Of a stretch of DNA of 64,000 nucleotides, positions 43,519 to 55,220 are shown piece after piece. The DNA is from Microbispora amethystogenes (GTDB lineage Bacteria > Actinomycetota > Actinomycetes > Streptosporangiales > Streptosporangiaceae), in contig NZ_BOOB01000021.1 in assembly GCF_016863015.1 (NCBI RefSeq), positions 62,001 through 126,000 of the forward strand, written 5' to 3'. Both the position numbers and the translations under genes were made by a program. The first letter of the stretch is position 1. The number at the start of each line of letters is the position of its first letter. The notes under the pieces were generated by a model, which was not told the DNA's origin, searched no databases, and saw only the letters and a program-made list of their open reading frames with translations.

Positions 43519-44232
43519 GTGCCCGACCAGGACCGGCCCGCGACCGGTGTCGCCACGGCGGGCACGGCGAGCACGGCTGGCGTAGGTGGCACCGCGACCG
43601 CTCGGCGGCCCTCGCCACGACCGCCCGCGTCAGAGGAGCCATCGTCTCGGCGGCCGCAGCAGCGGGCCGTACGCCGGCGGGAGGCGCTGCTCGACGCGGC
43701 GGTCGACCTGCTCGGCGAGGGCGGCTTCGCCGCGGTCACCCACCGCGCGGTGGCCGGGCGGGCCGCTCTTCCGCTCGCGGCCACCTCCTACTACTTCTCC
43801 TGCCGCGACCAGCTGCTGGCCGAGGCGTTCGCGCTGCTCGTGGAGCGTGAGCTCGCCCGCATGCGCGCCACCGTACGGCAGCCGACGGGCCGTTCGGCCG
43901 CCGCGGTCGCCGAGGCCCTCACCGACGTGTACGCCGCGGACCGGCTGCGCGAGCTCGGACTGTGGGAGCTGTACCTGCAGGCCGGCCGCGACCCGGCGCT
44001 GCAGGCCGTCGCCCGCGCCTGGACCGACGGCTGCGACGAGATCGTCGCCTCCGCGCTGCGCGGCGCGGGTTATCCCTGCGGTCACTCCGAGGTCCGATTC
44101 GTTGCGGCGTTGTTGTCGGGACTGTGGGTGGAGGATGTCGTCGAAGCCCGCGCCGACTCGCGGGACCGCGCCCGCGACGCGGTGACCCGCGCACTGACCA
44201 CGCTCCAGACCCCCGCCGGAGGCCACCCATGA
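43519..44232 (+). CDS. TetR-family regulator
   Basis: A 237-residue protein starting at GTG 43519 behind GGGGAGG. A disordered N-terminal tail of 45 residues precedes the helix-turn-helix (REALLDAAVDLLGEGGFAAV, then THRAVAGRAALPLAATSYYF). The C-terminal part is generic. It overlaps the DUF952 gene by 4 bp, so the two are co-transcribed. It may also control the SMR pump 132 bases upstream, a common pairing. Confidence 0.88.
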   Translation: MPDQDRPATGVATAGTASTAGVGGTATARRPSPRPPASEEPSSRRPQQRAVRRREALLDAAVDLLGEGGFAAVTHRAVAGRAALPLAATSYYFSCRDQLLAEAFALLVERELARMRATVRQPTGRSAAAVAEALTDVYAADRLRELGLWELYLQAGRDPALQAVARAWTDGCDEIVASALRGAGYPCGHSEVRFVAALLSGLWVEDVVEARADSRDRARDAVTRALTTLQTPAGGHP

Positions 44233-44546
44233 TCCTTCACCTCGCGCTGGCCGCCGACTGGGACGCCGCCGTCGCCGTCGGCGAATACCGCGTCTCCACC
44301 CTCGGCGTGACCCTGGAGGAGGAGGGCTTCGTCCACGCCTGCTCCGATCTGCTCCAGCTGCGTGGCGTGGCCGGTCGCTACTACGGTCAGGTCACCGAGC
44401 CGCTGGTGGTGCTGGAGATCGACGAGGAGCGGCTCGGCTGCCCGGTCAGGCTGGAGGTGCCCGAAGGCACGGGGGAGGCGTTCCCCCACATCTACGGGCC
44501 GATCCCGGTGACCGCCGTGGTCGCCGTCACGCCCTTCACCCGGTGA
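44229..44546 (+). CDS. DUF952 family protein
   Basis: A 105-residue protein, ATG 44229 overlapping the TetR stop. It shows the DUF952 pattern: HLALAADWDAAVAVGEYRVS, then LEEEGFVHACSDLLQL, then PHIYGPIPVTAVVAV. The family has a glutathione-transferase-unrelated fold and no established reaction; the conserved His/Cys and PHIYG suggest a binding site. Confidence 0.9.
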   Translation: MILHLALAADWDAAVAVGEYRVSTLGVTLEEEGFVHACSDLLQLRGVAGRYYGQVTEPLVVLEIDEERLGCPVRLEVPEGTGEAFPHIYGPIPVTAVVAVTPFTR

Positions 44547-44697
44547 ACCCGCCCCTCACGGACGGCACCGCGACGGCACGGCGTTCGTTCCCGGAGCGGC
44601 GTGATCTCTTGAGACTGGTGGTTCGGGCGGCGGTTCCTGTGCCGCGTGTCCGATTCGTTCAAGACGCCGCGCCCGCCCGCCGTCTACCGTGACCGCC

Positions 44698-45096
44698 ATG
44701 ACACCATCGTTCGACCTCATCGGCCTCGTCGTGGCCGACATGGCCGCGTCCCTGGCCTTCTACCGCCGACTGGGCATGGACATCCCCGTGTCGGCGGACA
44801 CCGAGCCCCATGCGGAGATGACCCTTGACCGAGGGCTCCGCCTCGCCTGGGACACCGTCGACACCATCCGGTCCTTCGACCCCGCGTGGACGCCCGCCAC
44901 GGGCGGCCCGAGGATGTCCCTCGCCTTCCGCTGCGACAGCCCCGGAGAGGTCGACCGCCTGTACGCCGACCTGGTCGAGGCGGGCTATCCGGGGCACCTG
45001 CCGCCGTGGGACGCCTTCTGGGGGCAGCGTTACGCCGTCGTCCACGACCCGGACGGCAACGGCGTGGACCTGTTCGCGCCGCTGCCCGGTGCCTGA
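44698..45096 (+). CDS. VOC (glyoxalase/bleomycin resistance) family protein
   Basis: 132 residues from ATG 44698; GTG 44689 is a possible earlier start. The paired beta-alpha-beta modules read FDLIGLVVADMAASLAFYRR and, at the end, GQRYAVVHDPDGNGVDLFAP. Glu or Asp/Gln positions at the ends of strands could bind a metal. Members act as dioxygenases, resistance proteins or isomerases; the specific role is unknown. Confidence 0.9.
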   Translation: MTPSFDLIGLVVADMAASLAFYRRLGMDIPVSADTEPHAEMTLDRGLRLAWDTVDTIRSFDPAWTPATGGPRMSLAFRCDSPGEVDRLYADLVEAGYPGHLPPWDAFWGQRYAVVHDPDGNGVDLFAPLPGA

Positions 45097-45331
45097 CCCG
45101 GGGTCGCCGGCCAGGAGACCCTGAGCCGATTGCCCGCCCGAGGCTACGCACAGTGGTCCGAAGGTGATCGCGATGACACGAGAGGACCCGCGTACCACGT
45201 GTTGGCCGCCCTGCAGGATCTGCGCGCGGAGGCGGAGTCACTCGGCTGATCGACTCTGCGGGAGCCCACCGCAAGTCACCGGTCACCCGGGATCAGCAAA
45301 CCGGCTCGGTGGCGTGACTCGGTGGCGCGGC

Positions 45332-46081
45332 TCAGCGGGTCAGCTCGCCCAGGGTGGCACCGGTCAGCGACTTCACTTCCCGCGCGAGATGGGCCTGATC
45401 GGCGTATCCGGCAGCGCCGGCCACCACGGCGTAGGGGACACCCCGGCGGGCCAGGGCCAGAGCGCGGTTCATCCGGAGGATCCGGCCGAGCGTCTTCGGG
45501 CCGTATCCGAAGGCGTCCAGGCACCGGCGATGCAGTTGCCGCACCCCGAGCCCCGCACCGGCCGCGACCTCCGCGACCGGCAGGCCCGCACGGACGCCGC
45601 CTACCACGGCAGAGATGAGCGCCGCGGAGACGGGCGTGGTGCCGGCTGAGTCCCCGGCCACGCGGATCCGGCCCAGCGCCGCCTCCTCGAGGACCACGCC
45701 GGGGTCGGCGGCCTCGGCGGCCCGCTCCGACAACCGCCGCGCCTCGGCCCCCGGCCACACCTCAGCCAGCGGCACCCGTAGGTCGCGCAGCTCGTGGGCG
45801 GCCACGCCAAGGATCCCCGGCGCGGTGCCGGGGCCGAAACGCAGCCCCACATATCGGCTGCCCGCACGATCACGCACCAGGTGCGCCGCCGTGTCCGGCC
45901 CGGCCACCAGCAACGCGCCGTCCATCCAGATCAGATCCATGCAGCCGTCGGGCAGCACCCGCCGGACCGGCCGGGGACCGGGATCAGGAGCGGACCCATG
46001 AGCGCTATCGGGAGCGGTGCCGGGGGCCTCCTGCCACCACAGCACCGCCCCCGGAACGCGCGCCCGTCTCTCCTCGTACAC
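45332..46081 (-). CDS. AraC-family regulator
   Basis: A 249-residue protein; GTG 46081 is the start, with a distant GAGGGGG. The N-terminal ligand domain (1-145) contains VRRVLPDGCMDLIWMDGALL, the DUF6597 pattern. The C-terminal double helix-turn-helix (about 155-249) contains GLGVRQLHRRCLDAFGYGPK and AAGYADQAHLAREVKSLTG. It is downstream of argG on the same strand, in a separate role. Confidence 0.88.
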   Translation of the reverse strand: MYEERRARVPGAVLWWQEAPGTAPDSAHGSAPDPGPRPVRRVLPDGCMDLIWMDGALLVAGPDTAAHLVRDRAGSRYVGLRFGPGTAPGILGVAAHELRDLRVPLAEVWPGAEARRLSERAAEAADPGVVLEEAALGRIRVAGDSAGTTPVSAALISAVVGGVRAGLPVAEVAAGAGLGVRQLHRRCLDAFGYGPKTLGRILRMNRALALARRGVPYAVVAGAAGYADQAHLAREVKSLTGATLGELTR

Positions 46082-46149
46082 CCGGCAATCATCCCCCTCA
46101 CGCGCTCGGCACTGCCATCAGGCCCTGCGGAGTGGGAGGGCGACAGGGG

Positions 46150-48806
<2,657 letters not shown>

Positions 48807-48826
48807 GATGATTCCCCAGTTCGCTA

Positions 48827-48867
48827 GCAGGCTAACGATCAGCGTAACGAGGAAGTCGTTAGCCTGC
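48827..48867. promoter_or_regulatory. MarR operator between epimerase and MarR genes
   Basis: GCAGGCTAACGA (48827-48838) and TCGTTAGCCTGC (48856-48867) are a perfect 12-bp inverted repeat with a 17-base spacer. It starts 21 bases from the epimerase ATG and ends 23 bases from the MarR GTG, so one bound repressor could shut off both. Confidence 0.75.
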
Positions 48868-48889
48868 AAACGAATCGTAGGATTGACCG

Positions 48890-49360
48890 GTGACCGAAGT
48901 TCTGAGGCTGCTCACGCGAGTGCAGAAGCTCCTGCGGGCCGCGGCCGACGAGGCGATGAGCCGCCACGGCGTACGGATCGGCCAGAACCTCGTGCTGGAG
49001 GTCCTCTGGCAGGCCGACGGCCTCACACCGGGGGAGCTGGCCGCCCGCCTGCAGGTCACCACACCGACCATCGTCAACACCGCGACCCGGATGGAAGACG
49101 CCGGCCTGCTGGTACGCCGCCGCGACCCCGCCGACGGCCGCCTCGTGCGGCTGCACCTGACCCCCCGGGCCCGCGCGGCCGAACGCCCGATCACCGAGGC
49201 GAGACGACGGCTCGCCGAACACGCGACCGCGACCCTCACCGACGAGGAACGGCGTCACCTCCTCAGCGCACTGCAAAAGATCATCGACCAGATGACCGGG
49301 CCCACGCCGCCCCCCGATCACAGCGAGGACACCCCCTCCACCGGCACAGGCGACCCCTGA
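48890..49360 (+). CDS. MarR-family regulator
   Basis: 156 residues from GTG 48890 (TAGGA 7 bases upstream). The winged helix is EVLWQADGLTPGELAARLQV, then TTPTIVNTATRMEDAGLLVR, then RRDPADGRLVRLHLTPRAR. Flanking helices make the dimer. Polar Pro/Thr-rich tail. The operator at 48827-48867 indicates autoregulation and control of the epimerase-like gene. Confidence 0.92.
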   Translation: MTEVLRLLTRVQKLLRAAADEAMSRHGVRIGQNLVLEVLWQADGLTPGELAARLQVTTPTIVNTATRMEDAGLLVRRRDPADGRLVRLHLTPRARAAERPITEARRRLAEHATATLTDEERRHLLSALQKIIDQMTGPTPPPDHSEDTPSTGTGDP

Positions 49361-49412
49361 CCGGCACTGCTCGTGCGGCGGGACGCAGCCGTGGGCTACC
49401 CGCGTGCGTCGT

Positions 49413-50213
49413 TCACGCGCACAGCGCACGCTCCAGACGCCGCGACGCGAACCAGACACCCGCGACGGCCAGCACCGTCAGATACAGCGCGTGACCGAGC
49501 GTGCCCCACCCCGGCGCTCCCATGCAGAGGCCGCGCACCAGCTCGACCGCGTGATACAGGGGAGTGACCTGGATCAGCACCTCCACCCCGACGGGATAGT
49601 CCCGCACGGGGGAGAACGTCCCGGAGAACAGGAACAGGGCGAACTGACCCGTGTTCATCAGGTCGAAATCCTGCCACCCGCGCATCAGCGTGCTGACCGC
49701 CATCCCCAGCCCGCCGAAGGCCAGTCCCACCAGCACCGTCGCCGGGAACGCGGCCACCGCCCAGCCGGCTTCGGTCAGCCCCATCGTGACCATCACGACG
49801 AGGAAGATCGCCGTGTAGACCGAACCCCGCACGATCGCCCAGACCAACTCGCCGACCGCGACCTCCACCGGCCGCACCGGCGTCGCCAGCACCGCCTCGA
49901 ACGTCTTCATGTACTTCATCTTGAAGAAGAAGTTGAACGTGGTCTCCGCCAAGGCCCCCGACATCGCCGACACCGCCAGCATCGCCGGGGCGACGAACGA
50001 CGCGTACGACATGGTCCGCCCGTCCACCGTCAGCTCACCGATCAGCGCGCCCACACCGACACCGATCGACAGCAGATACAGCAGCGGCTCGAAGAACCCC
50101 GACAGCAGCACGATCCAGTACGACGGCCCCGAGCGCAGCGCGCCGACGTTGCGGTTGATGACGGCGCCCACCCGGCCAGGGGAGAGGCGGGAGACCACCA
50201 GACTCGTCACCAT
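49413..50213 (-). CDS. ABC-2 type permease, second subunit
   Basis: A 266-residue protein from ATG 50213, overlapping the previous gene's TGA by one base. Six membrane segments of the NodJ/DrrB type: WIVLLSGFFEPLLYLLSIGV, then YTAIFLVVMVTMGLTEAGWA, then FALFLFSGTFSPVRDYPVGV. PLYHAVELVRGLCMG is the family end signature. With the paralogue 50213-50986 and the ATPase it forms a heteromeric exporter. Confidence 0.9.
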   Translation of the reverse strand: MVTSLVVSRLSPGRVGAVINRNVGALRSGPSYWIVLLSGFFEPLLYLLSIGVGVGALIGELTVDGRTMSYASFVAPAMLAVSAMSGALAETTFNFFFKMKYMKTFEAVLATPVRPVEVAVGELVWAIVRGSVYTAIFLVVMVTMGLTEAGWAVAAFPATVLVGLAFGGLGMAVSTLMRGWQDFDLMNTGQFALFLFSGTFSPVRDYPVGVEVLIQVTPLYHAVELVRGLCMGAPGWGTLGHALYLTVLAVAGVWFASRRLERALCA

Positions 50214-50986
50214 CAGTCCTCCAGCCTCCCGCGGAACGCCCGCACCGCCAGCACGAACCCGGCCACCGCCCACACCAGCAGATAACCGGCGTGCGCCCAG
50301 ACCGGCCAGGCCGGCGCCCGGCCCAGCGTCGCCGCCCGGCACAACTCCACCGCATGCCACAGGGGAGAGGCGTACGCCAGCAGCCGCAACCCCACCACGA
50401 GCTGCCCGACCGGGAAGAACACCCCCGAGAACAGCGCCGCCGGCAACACGATCAACCGGAACAGCAGGGCGAAGTAACTGTCATGGTCGATCGAGGCGGA
50501 GAACGCGGCCACGGGCGCCGCCACCGCCACCGTCACCAGGGCGCACACCAGCACGGTCACCGGCGCCCACGGGGAATGCAGCCCCCCGAAGAACACCACC
50601 ACGACCAGGAACACCACCACCGTCGCCGTCACCCGGAAGACCAGGTAGAGCAGATGACCGCGGACCATGTCCGCCATGCCCACCGGAGTCGCCCGCATCG
50701 CGTGGTACGCCCGGACCCACTTGAAGTCCGCGAGCACCGCGTAGGTCGACTCGCCCACCGCGATCTGGAACGCCGTCGACGCGAGCACCCCTGGCACGAT
50801 CCACGACAGGTAGTCGACCCCCTGCACCGAACCGACGTAGCCGCCCACCCCGATGCCGATGCTCAACAGGAACAGCACCGGCATGACGAACGACGAGAAC
50901 ACCGACGCCTGCCACACCCGCCGATACAGGGTCAGGTGCCGCTCCAGCACCGCGAAGGTCGGATGAGCCGACCGCGTGAGCGCCAT
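50213..50986 (-). CDS. ABC-2 type permease, first subunit
   Basis: 257 residues from ATG 50986, one base beyond the ATPase stop. Segments SSFVMPVLFLLSIGIGVGGY, LVFRVTATVVVFLVVVVFFG and LIVLPAALFSGVFFPVGQL, and the C-terminal PLWHAVELCRAATLG, match the NodJ/DrrB family and mirror its partner, a tandem duplication. Known relatives export antibiotics or oligosaccharides. Confidence 0.9.
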   Translation of the reverse strand: MALTRSAHPTFAVLERHLTLYRRVWQASVFSSFVMPVLFLLSIGIGVGGYVGSVQGVDYLSWIVPGVLASTAFQIAVGESTYAVLADFKWVRAYHAMRATPVGMADMVRGHLLYLVFRVTATVVVFLVVVVFFGGLHSPWAPVTVLVCALVTVAVAAPVAAFSASIDHDSYFALLFRLIVLPAALFSGVFFPVGQLVVGLRLLAYASPLWHAVELCRAATLGRAPAWPVWAHAGYLLVWAVAGFVLAVRAFRGRLED

Positions 50987-50987
50987 C

Positions 50988-51923
50988 TCAGTCCACCAGC
51001 GTCCGGCCCGTCAGGTGGAGGAACACGTCCTCCAGCGTCGACCTCCGCACCAGCACACTGGACGGCGCCAGCCCGCGCCGCTGCACCTCCGCCAGCGCCG
51101 CGTCCCCGTCGTCCACGTACACCAGCACCCGATCCGGCAGCGGATCGACCCGCTTGCCGACCCCCGCCAGCGCGGCGGCGTGCCCCGCGATCCCTTCCAG
51201 CCCGTCGGGGAACCGCAGCTCGACCACCTCCGCCGTCGAGTACGTCTCGATCAGCGACCGCGGCGACCCCTCGGCCACGATCCTCCCGCCGTCCATCACC
51301 ACCAGCCGGTCGCACAACTGCTCGGCCTCGTCCATGTAGTGCGTGGTGAGCACCAGCGTCACGCCCTGCTGCTTCAACCGGAACAGCCGCTCCCACAGCA
51401 GATGACGCGCCTGCGGGTCCAGCCCCGTCGTCGGCTCGTCCAGCAGCACCAGATCGGGCTCGTTCACCATCGCCCGCGCGATGGTCAGCCGCCGCTTCAT
51501 TCCCCCCGACAGCGGCTCGACCTTCCCGTTCGCGCGGTCGGACAACTGCACGAAGTCCAGAAGCTCGTCCGCGCGCCTGCGGCTCTCCGCCCGTGACAAC
51601 CCGAAATACCTGGCGTACGTCACCAGGTTCTCCCGCACCGTCAGATCGGGATCGAGGTTGTCGAGCTGCGGGCACACCCCCAGCCGCGCCCGGATCCGCG
51701 GCCCGTCCCGCACCGCGTCCATCCCCAGGATGCGCAGCTCCCCGGCGGTCGGCACCGACACACACCCGATCATGCGCATCGTCGAGGACTTCCCGGCCCC
51801 GTTGGGACCCAGGAACCCGAACGCCTCGCCCCGCGCCACCTCCAGGTCGATCCCGTCGACGGCGGTGAAGTCTCCGAAGCGTTTGACCAGGCCACGCGCC
51901 ACGATCAGAGGTTGGTCAGCCAC
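50988..51923 (-). CDS. ABC exporter ATPase (DrrA/NodI type)
   Basis: 311 residues from GTG 51923. Walker A GPNGAGKSST, Q-loop VCPQLDNLD, signature LSGGMKRRLTIARA, Walker B LVLLDEPTTGLD, and H-loop LTTHYMDEAEQ. The C-terminal 90 residues, with LRRSTLEDVFLHLTGRTL (shown in part), are typical of the DrrA/NodI branch. It is first in a three-gene exporter operon; no regulator is adjacent on the same strand. Confidence 0.95.
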   Translation of the reverse strand: MADQPLIVARGLVKRFGDFTAVDGIDLEVARGEAFGFLGPNGAGKSSTMRMIGCVSVPTAGELRILGMDAVRDGPRIRARLGVCPQLDNLDPDLTVRENLVTYARYFGLSRAESRRRADELLDFVQLSDRANGKVEPLSGGMKRRLTIARAMVNEPDLVLLDEPTTGLDPQARHLLWERLFRLKQQGVTLVLTTHYMDEAEQLCDRLVVMDGGRIVAEGSPRSLIETYSTAEVVELRFPDGLEGIAGHAAALAGVGKRVDPLPDRVLVYVDDGDAALAEVQRRGLAPSSVLVRRSTLEDVFLHLTGRTLVD

Positions 51924-52065
51924 GATCCGAGACCCTAACCAACGGCCCCGACATTTCCGCAACAGGTTATCGGCACCCCCGCCACGCCCCCGGACGTCCC
52001 CGCCTCCCCGGGCACGGACGAGGGCCCCCGCACGCGCACTCCGCGCGGGCCGTACCCTGACGTGC

Positions 52066-52515
52066 GTGAGCACGTTCGAACTGGGCACCGATGGCCCGCG
52101 GGTCATCCTCGTCGGCGTCGACGGCTCCGACACCTCGCTCCGCGCCACCGCCTACGCCTGGGGGCTGGCCCGCCGCCAGGGCTCCCACGTCGTGCTCCTC
52201 CATGTCACCGACCCCGGCACGATCAGCACGATGATGCCCACCGCCTCGGCATCGGTCGTCGAGGCGGGGGAGCAGGTCGCCGCGGAGCTCCGCGAGCAGG
52301 TGGAGCACCACGCCCGGACCCTCCACTCCCACGTCGGCTACTCCTTCCGCACCGAGTACGGCGACGCCGCCGGAGTCATCGCCAAGATCGCCGACGAGAT
52401 CAGGGCGGACGCGGTCGTCGTGGGCGCCTCGACCCAGGCCGGGCACCGTTTCATCGGTTCGGTCGCGCTCCGCCTGGTCCGCGCCGGCCGATGGCCGGTC
52501 ACCGTCGTGCCCTGA
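52066..52515 (+). CDS. Universal stress protein (UspA family)
   Basis: 149 residues from GTG 52066. One Usp domain: VILVGVDGSDTSLRATAYAW at the start and IRADAVVVGASTQAGHRFIG, then SVALRLVRAGRWPVTVVP at the end. The G-x2-G-x9-G(S) ATP motif is partly kept (GASTQAGHRFIGSVALRL). It is divergent from the ABC ATPase and convergent with the anti-sigma-like kinase. Confidence 0.93.
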   Translation: MSTFELGTDGPRVILVGVDGSDTSLRATAYAWGLARRQGSHVVLLHVTDPGTISTMMPTASASVVEAGEQVAAELREQVEHHARTLHSHVGYSFRTEYGDAAGVIAKIADEIRADAVVVGASTQAGHRFIGSVALRLVRAGRWPVTVVP

Positions 52516-52530
52516 CCGCCCCTTGAGCCC

Positions 52531-52600
52531 GGGTCAAGCCCAGGAAGCCCGGGTCAAGCCCAGGAAGCCCGGGTCAAGCCCAGGAAGCCCGGGTCAAGCA
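52531..52600. repeat. 20-bp tandem repeat between convergent genes
   Basis: Three exact copies of gggtcaagcccaggaagccc (52531-52590) and a partial fourth (52591-52600). No spacers, so not a CRISPR. Some copies can fold with the CCCGGG arm used by the terminator. Confidence 0.97.
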
Positions 52601-52620
52601 CAGATCAGCGGTGACCCGGG
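52588..52620. terminator. Hairpin between Usp and anti-sigma-like genes
   Basis: CCCGGGTCA (52588-52596) pairs with TGACCCGGG (52612-52620) around a 15-base loop. The right arm lies in the last codons of the kinase gene, so it serves the convergent ends. Confidence 0.6.
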
Positions 52621-53426
52621 CCGGACACGTCGAGAGCGCGCAGCCCCTCCAGCACCCGCAGGAGCGTCGCCTCGTCCGGGCCGTCCGCGCGCACTCCCAC
52701 GGGATGACGCCGCTCCCGCCGCGGCAGCGCCCCGGCGGACCCCGCCGCCGGCGGCACCGCCGACGACACTCCGGACGCGAGCCCCGTCACGACCGCCGCG
52801 AACACCCCCGGCAACGGCTCCCGCGTCACCCCCGGAGAAGCGTCCTCCGCCGGGCCGAAGGCCACCACATCGGCCGACGCGATCGCCAGCTCGCACCACA
52901 CGATCTTCCCCCGGTCCGGCGCCGTGTAGTGCCCCCAGCGCCGCGCCAGGCTTCCCACCAGCACCAGCCCCCGGCCGCTCTCACCCGGCTCGTCACCCGC
53001 GTCGCCGCCTGGCACGGGCTCGCGGCCGCTGCCGTCCCACACCTCGATGAACACGCTGCGCGGCCCGGGAGCCTCCCGCACCCGCAGCGCCACCGTACGC
53101 AGCGCCACCGGGAACATCGACGACGCCACCGGCGGGCTCACCACGGCGTCCGTCGCCCGCACCGCGTTCGTCACCAGCTCCGAGACGACCAGCTCCGCCG
53201 TGTCCGCCAGATGCCCGAGCTGCCACCCCCGCAGCTGGCACCGTACGAACGCACGGGCCCGCCGCGGCGCGGTCGCGACCGACCCGAACACCCGGTACGC
53301 GATCCTGCCGCCTTCCCGCGCGGGGAAGGGGGAGGTCAGCATCCCGTGGAGCGGCTCTGGACGGACCGGCCTGCGGCGGCCGGCGCGGCCACTGGGGGAG
53401 TAGGCATGTCTCCGATCATCCGTCAT
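52605..53426 (-). CDS. Anti-sigma-factor-like ATP-binding protein (HATPase_c_2, RsbW type)
   Basis: A 273-residue protein from ATG 53426. The GHKL ATPase domain (about 50-180) has the N-box ELVVSELVTNAVRA, an SVFIEVWDGSG strand, and a glycine loop GESGRGLVLVGSLARRWG. Family members bind sigma factors or anti-sigma antagonists, controlling sporulation or stress in actinomycetes. The C-terminal 90 residues are low complexity and unusual. No cognate sigma gene is adjacent. Confidence 0.88.
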   Translation of the reverse strand: MTDDRRHAYSPSGRAGRRRPVRPEPLHGMLTSPFPAREGGRIAYRVFGSVATAPRRARAFVRCQLRGWQLGHLADTAELVVSELVTNAVRATDAVVSPPVASSMFPVALRTVALRVREAPGPRSVFIEVWDGSGREPVPGGDAGDEPGESGRGLVLVGSLARRWGHYTAPDRGKIVWCELAIASADVVAFGPAEDASPGVTREPLPGVFAAVVTGLASGVSSAVPPAAGSAGALPRRERRHPVGVRADGPDEATLLRVLEGLRALDVSGPGHR

Positions 53427-53564
53427 GCCCGGCGGTAAAGCGTCAGCCTTGACAGCATTCGCCGAACTTTCTCCGACTCATCACCGAAAAGACACGGGGA
53501 AAGTCCCCGGAATGCCGCCGCGTACCTGACAGGAGATGACAGGAAAAGCCGCCACCCTGGTCCC

Positions 53565-53960
53565 ATGAACACGCACGCCACCGGCACATTCGACGTCACC
53601 GGCTGGAACGACCTGGCCACCGAGGAGAAGCAGGGTGCCACGTTCGGCCGCGCCCAAATCACCAAGACCTTCCAGGGCGACCTCACCGGCACCAGCACCA
53701 CCGAGATCCTGACCGTCGGCACCCCCGACGGCCCCGCCGCCTACGTCGGCGTCGAACACTTCGAGGGCGCCCTGCACGGGCGCAAGGGCACCTTCGTCCT
53801 GCAGCACAGCGCCGCCAGCCACAACGGCGAGCAGTGGATGAAGTGGCAGATCGTCCCCGCCACCGGCACCGGCGAACTGACCGGCCTCACGGGGGAGGGC
53901 GCCATCCGCGTCGAGGACGGCCACCACTACACCCTCGGCTACACCCTGCCCGAGGCCTAA
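53565..53960 (+). CDS. DUF3224 family protein
   Basis: 131 residues from ATG 53565. The beta-barrel pattern TGTFDVTGWNDL, then AQITKTFQGDLTGTSTTEIL, then HFEGALHGRKGTFVLQHSA and ELTGLTGEGAIRVEDGHHY are hallmarks of DUF3224, a small calycin-like family of unknown function. It is followed after 29 bases by the diacylglycerol kinase gene. Confidence 0.92.
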   Translation: MNTHATGTFDVTGWNDLATEEKQGATFGRAQITKTFQGDLTGTSTTEILTVGTPDGPAAYVGVEHFEGALHGRKGTFVLQHSAASHNGEQWMKWQIVPATGTGELTGLTGEGAIRVEDGHHYTLGYTLPEA

Positions 53961-53989
53961 TCGGCTCCCGGCTGGGTAGCCGTGTGCCC

Positions 53990-55054
53990 ATGGTGAAATC
54001 CGCTGATCGGCAGTCCGCGGTCGCCGCGCCGGACCCGGCCGCCCCCGCGCCCGCCACCCCCCGCACCACGGCGCGCCGCACAGACGCCTCCCGCGCCGAA
54101 CAGCCGGGCGCCGCCCGCACCGAGGCACCCGCGACCAGGGCCCTCGACACAAAGGCCTCCCGTACCAAGGCCCCGCGCGTCGCGGTCATCGCGCACCGCA
54201 AGAAGACCATCGGCGGCGGCCTCGACGAGCTGCGTAAGCTCATCACGGGCTACGAGGTCGAGGACCTGCTGTGGTACGAGGTCCCCAAGAGCAAGAAGGC
54301 GCCCAAGAAGGTCCGCCAGGCGCTCAAGGACGGCGCCGAGCTGTTCTTCGTCTGGGGCGGCGACGGCACCGTGCAACGCTGCGTCGACGCCCTGGCCGGC
54401 AGCGACGCTGCCGTCGCCATCGTCCCCGCCGGGACCGCCAACCTGCTCGCCCGCAACCTCGACATCCCCGAGGACCTGGCCGAGGCCGTACGGATCGGCT
54501 TCGAGGGCCGCCGCGCCAGACTCGACCTCGGCAAGATCAACGGCGAGCACTTCGCGGTCATGGCGGGCGTCGGCCTGGACGCCGAGATGATCGCCGACGC
54601 CGACCGGGGCCTCAAGGACCGCCTCGGCCGCCTCGCCTACATCTGGACCGGCCTGCGGCACGTCGGCGGCTCCGTGACCCCGATGAAGGTCAAGGTCGAC
54701 GGCAACGACTGGTTCGAGGGCGACGCCAGCTGCGTGCTCGTCGGCAACGTCGGCACCGTCACCGGAGGCATCGACGTCTTCGAGGACGCCCGCTACGACG
54801 ACGGCTGGCTGGAGGTCGGCGTCTCCACCGCCGAAGGCCCCATCCAGTGGGCGCGCACCCTCGGCCGGATGAGCGCCGGCAACGCCGAGAAGTCCCCCTT
54901 CGTCCGCATCACCCGCGCCAGGAAGGTGTCGGTCAAGCTGCAGACCCCCATGGCGTACGAACTGGACGGGGGAGCGCGCGACCGGGTCAAGCGCATCACG
55001 GTCAAGGTGGTGCCCCAAGCCGTCACCCTCTGCCTGCCCGACACCACCGGCTGA
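53990..55054 (+). CDS. Diacylglycerol kinase family lipid kinase
   Basis: 354 residues from ATG 53990 (GTG 53984 possible). A 60-residue Ala/Thr/Arg-rich tail precedes the catalytic domain: VAVIAHRKKTIGGGLDELRK, then FFVWGGDGTVQRCVDALAGS (GGDGT is the ATP-site hallmark), then IVPAGTANLLARNLDIP, then AVMAGVGLDAEMIAD. The C-terminal beta domain ends in YELDGGARDRVKRI. It phosphorylates diacylglycerol or a related lipid at the membrane. The tail is atypical. Confidence 0.93.
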   Translation: MVKSADRQSAVAAPDPAAPAPATPRTTARRTDASRAEQPGAARTEAPATRALDTKASRTKAPRVAVIAHRKKTIGGGLDELRKLITGYEVEDLLWYEVPKSKKAPKKVRQALKDGAELFFVWGGDGTVQRCVDALAGSDAAVAIVPAGTANLLARNLDIPEDLAEAVRIGFEGRRARLDLGKINGEHFAVMAGVGLDAEMIADADRGLKDRLGRLAYIWTGLRHVGGSVTPMKVKVDGNDWFEGDASCVLVGNVGTVTGGIDVFEDARYDDGWLEVGVSTAEGPIQWARTLGRMSAGNAEKSPFVRITRARKVSVKLQTPMAYELDGGARDRVKRITVKVVPQAVTLCLPDTTG

Positions 55055-55220
55055 CCCGCGCCGCTCGGCGCTCCGATTCCGCCACTGTTCAGCCACCGTC
55101 CCGGCCGTCACCATGCACGACCTTCCCGTACGGCCGGGACGGCCCGGCGCCCGCTCACCGGGCATGCCTGCGAGGCCGGGGATGGGCGACTCACCACGGT
55201 CCTGGCTCAGTCACTGCGAC

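Noticed and set aside
45138-45248. Short plus-strand frame ending in YHVLAALQDLRAEAESLG
   Set aside because: It reads like the end of a protein but has no good start or ribosome site and a stop just upstream. Possibly a gene remnant; not enough to call.
52531-52600. CRISPR array
   Set aside because: The 20-base units are directly adjacent with no spacers, and no cas gene is present.
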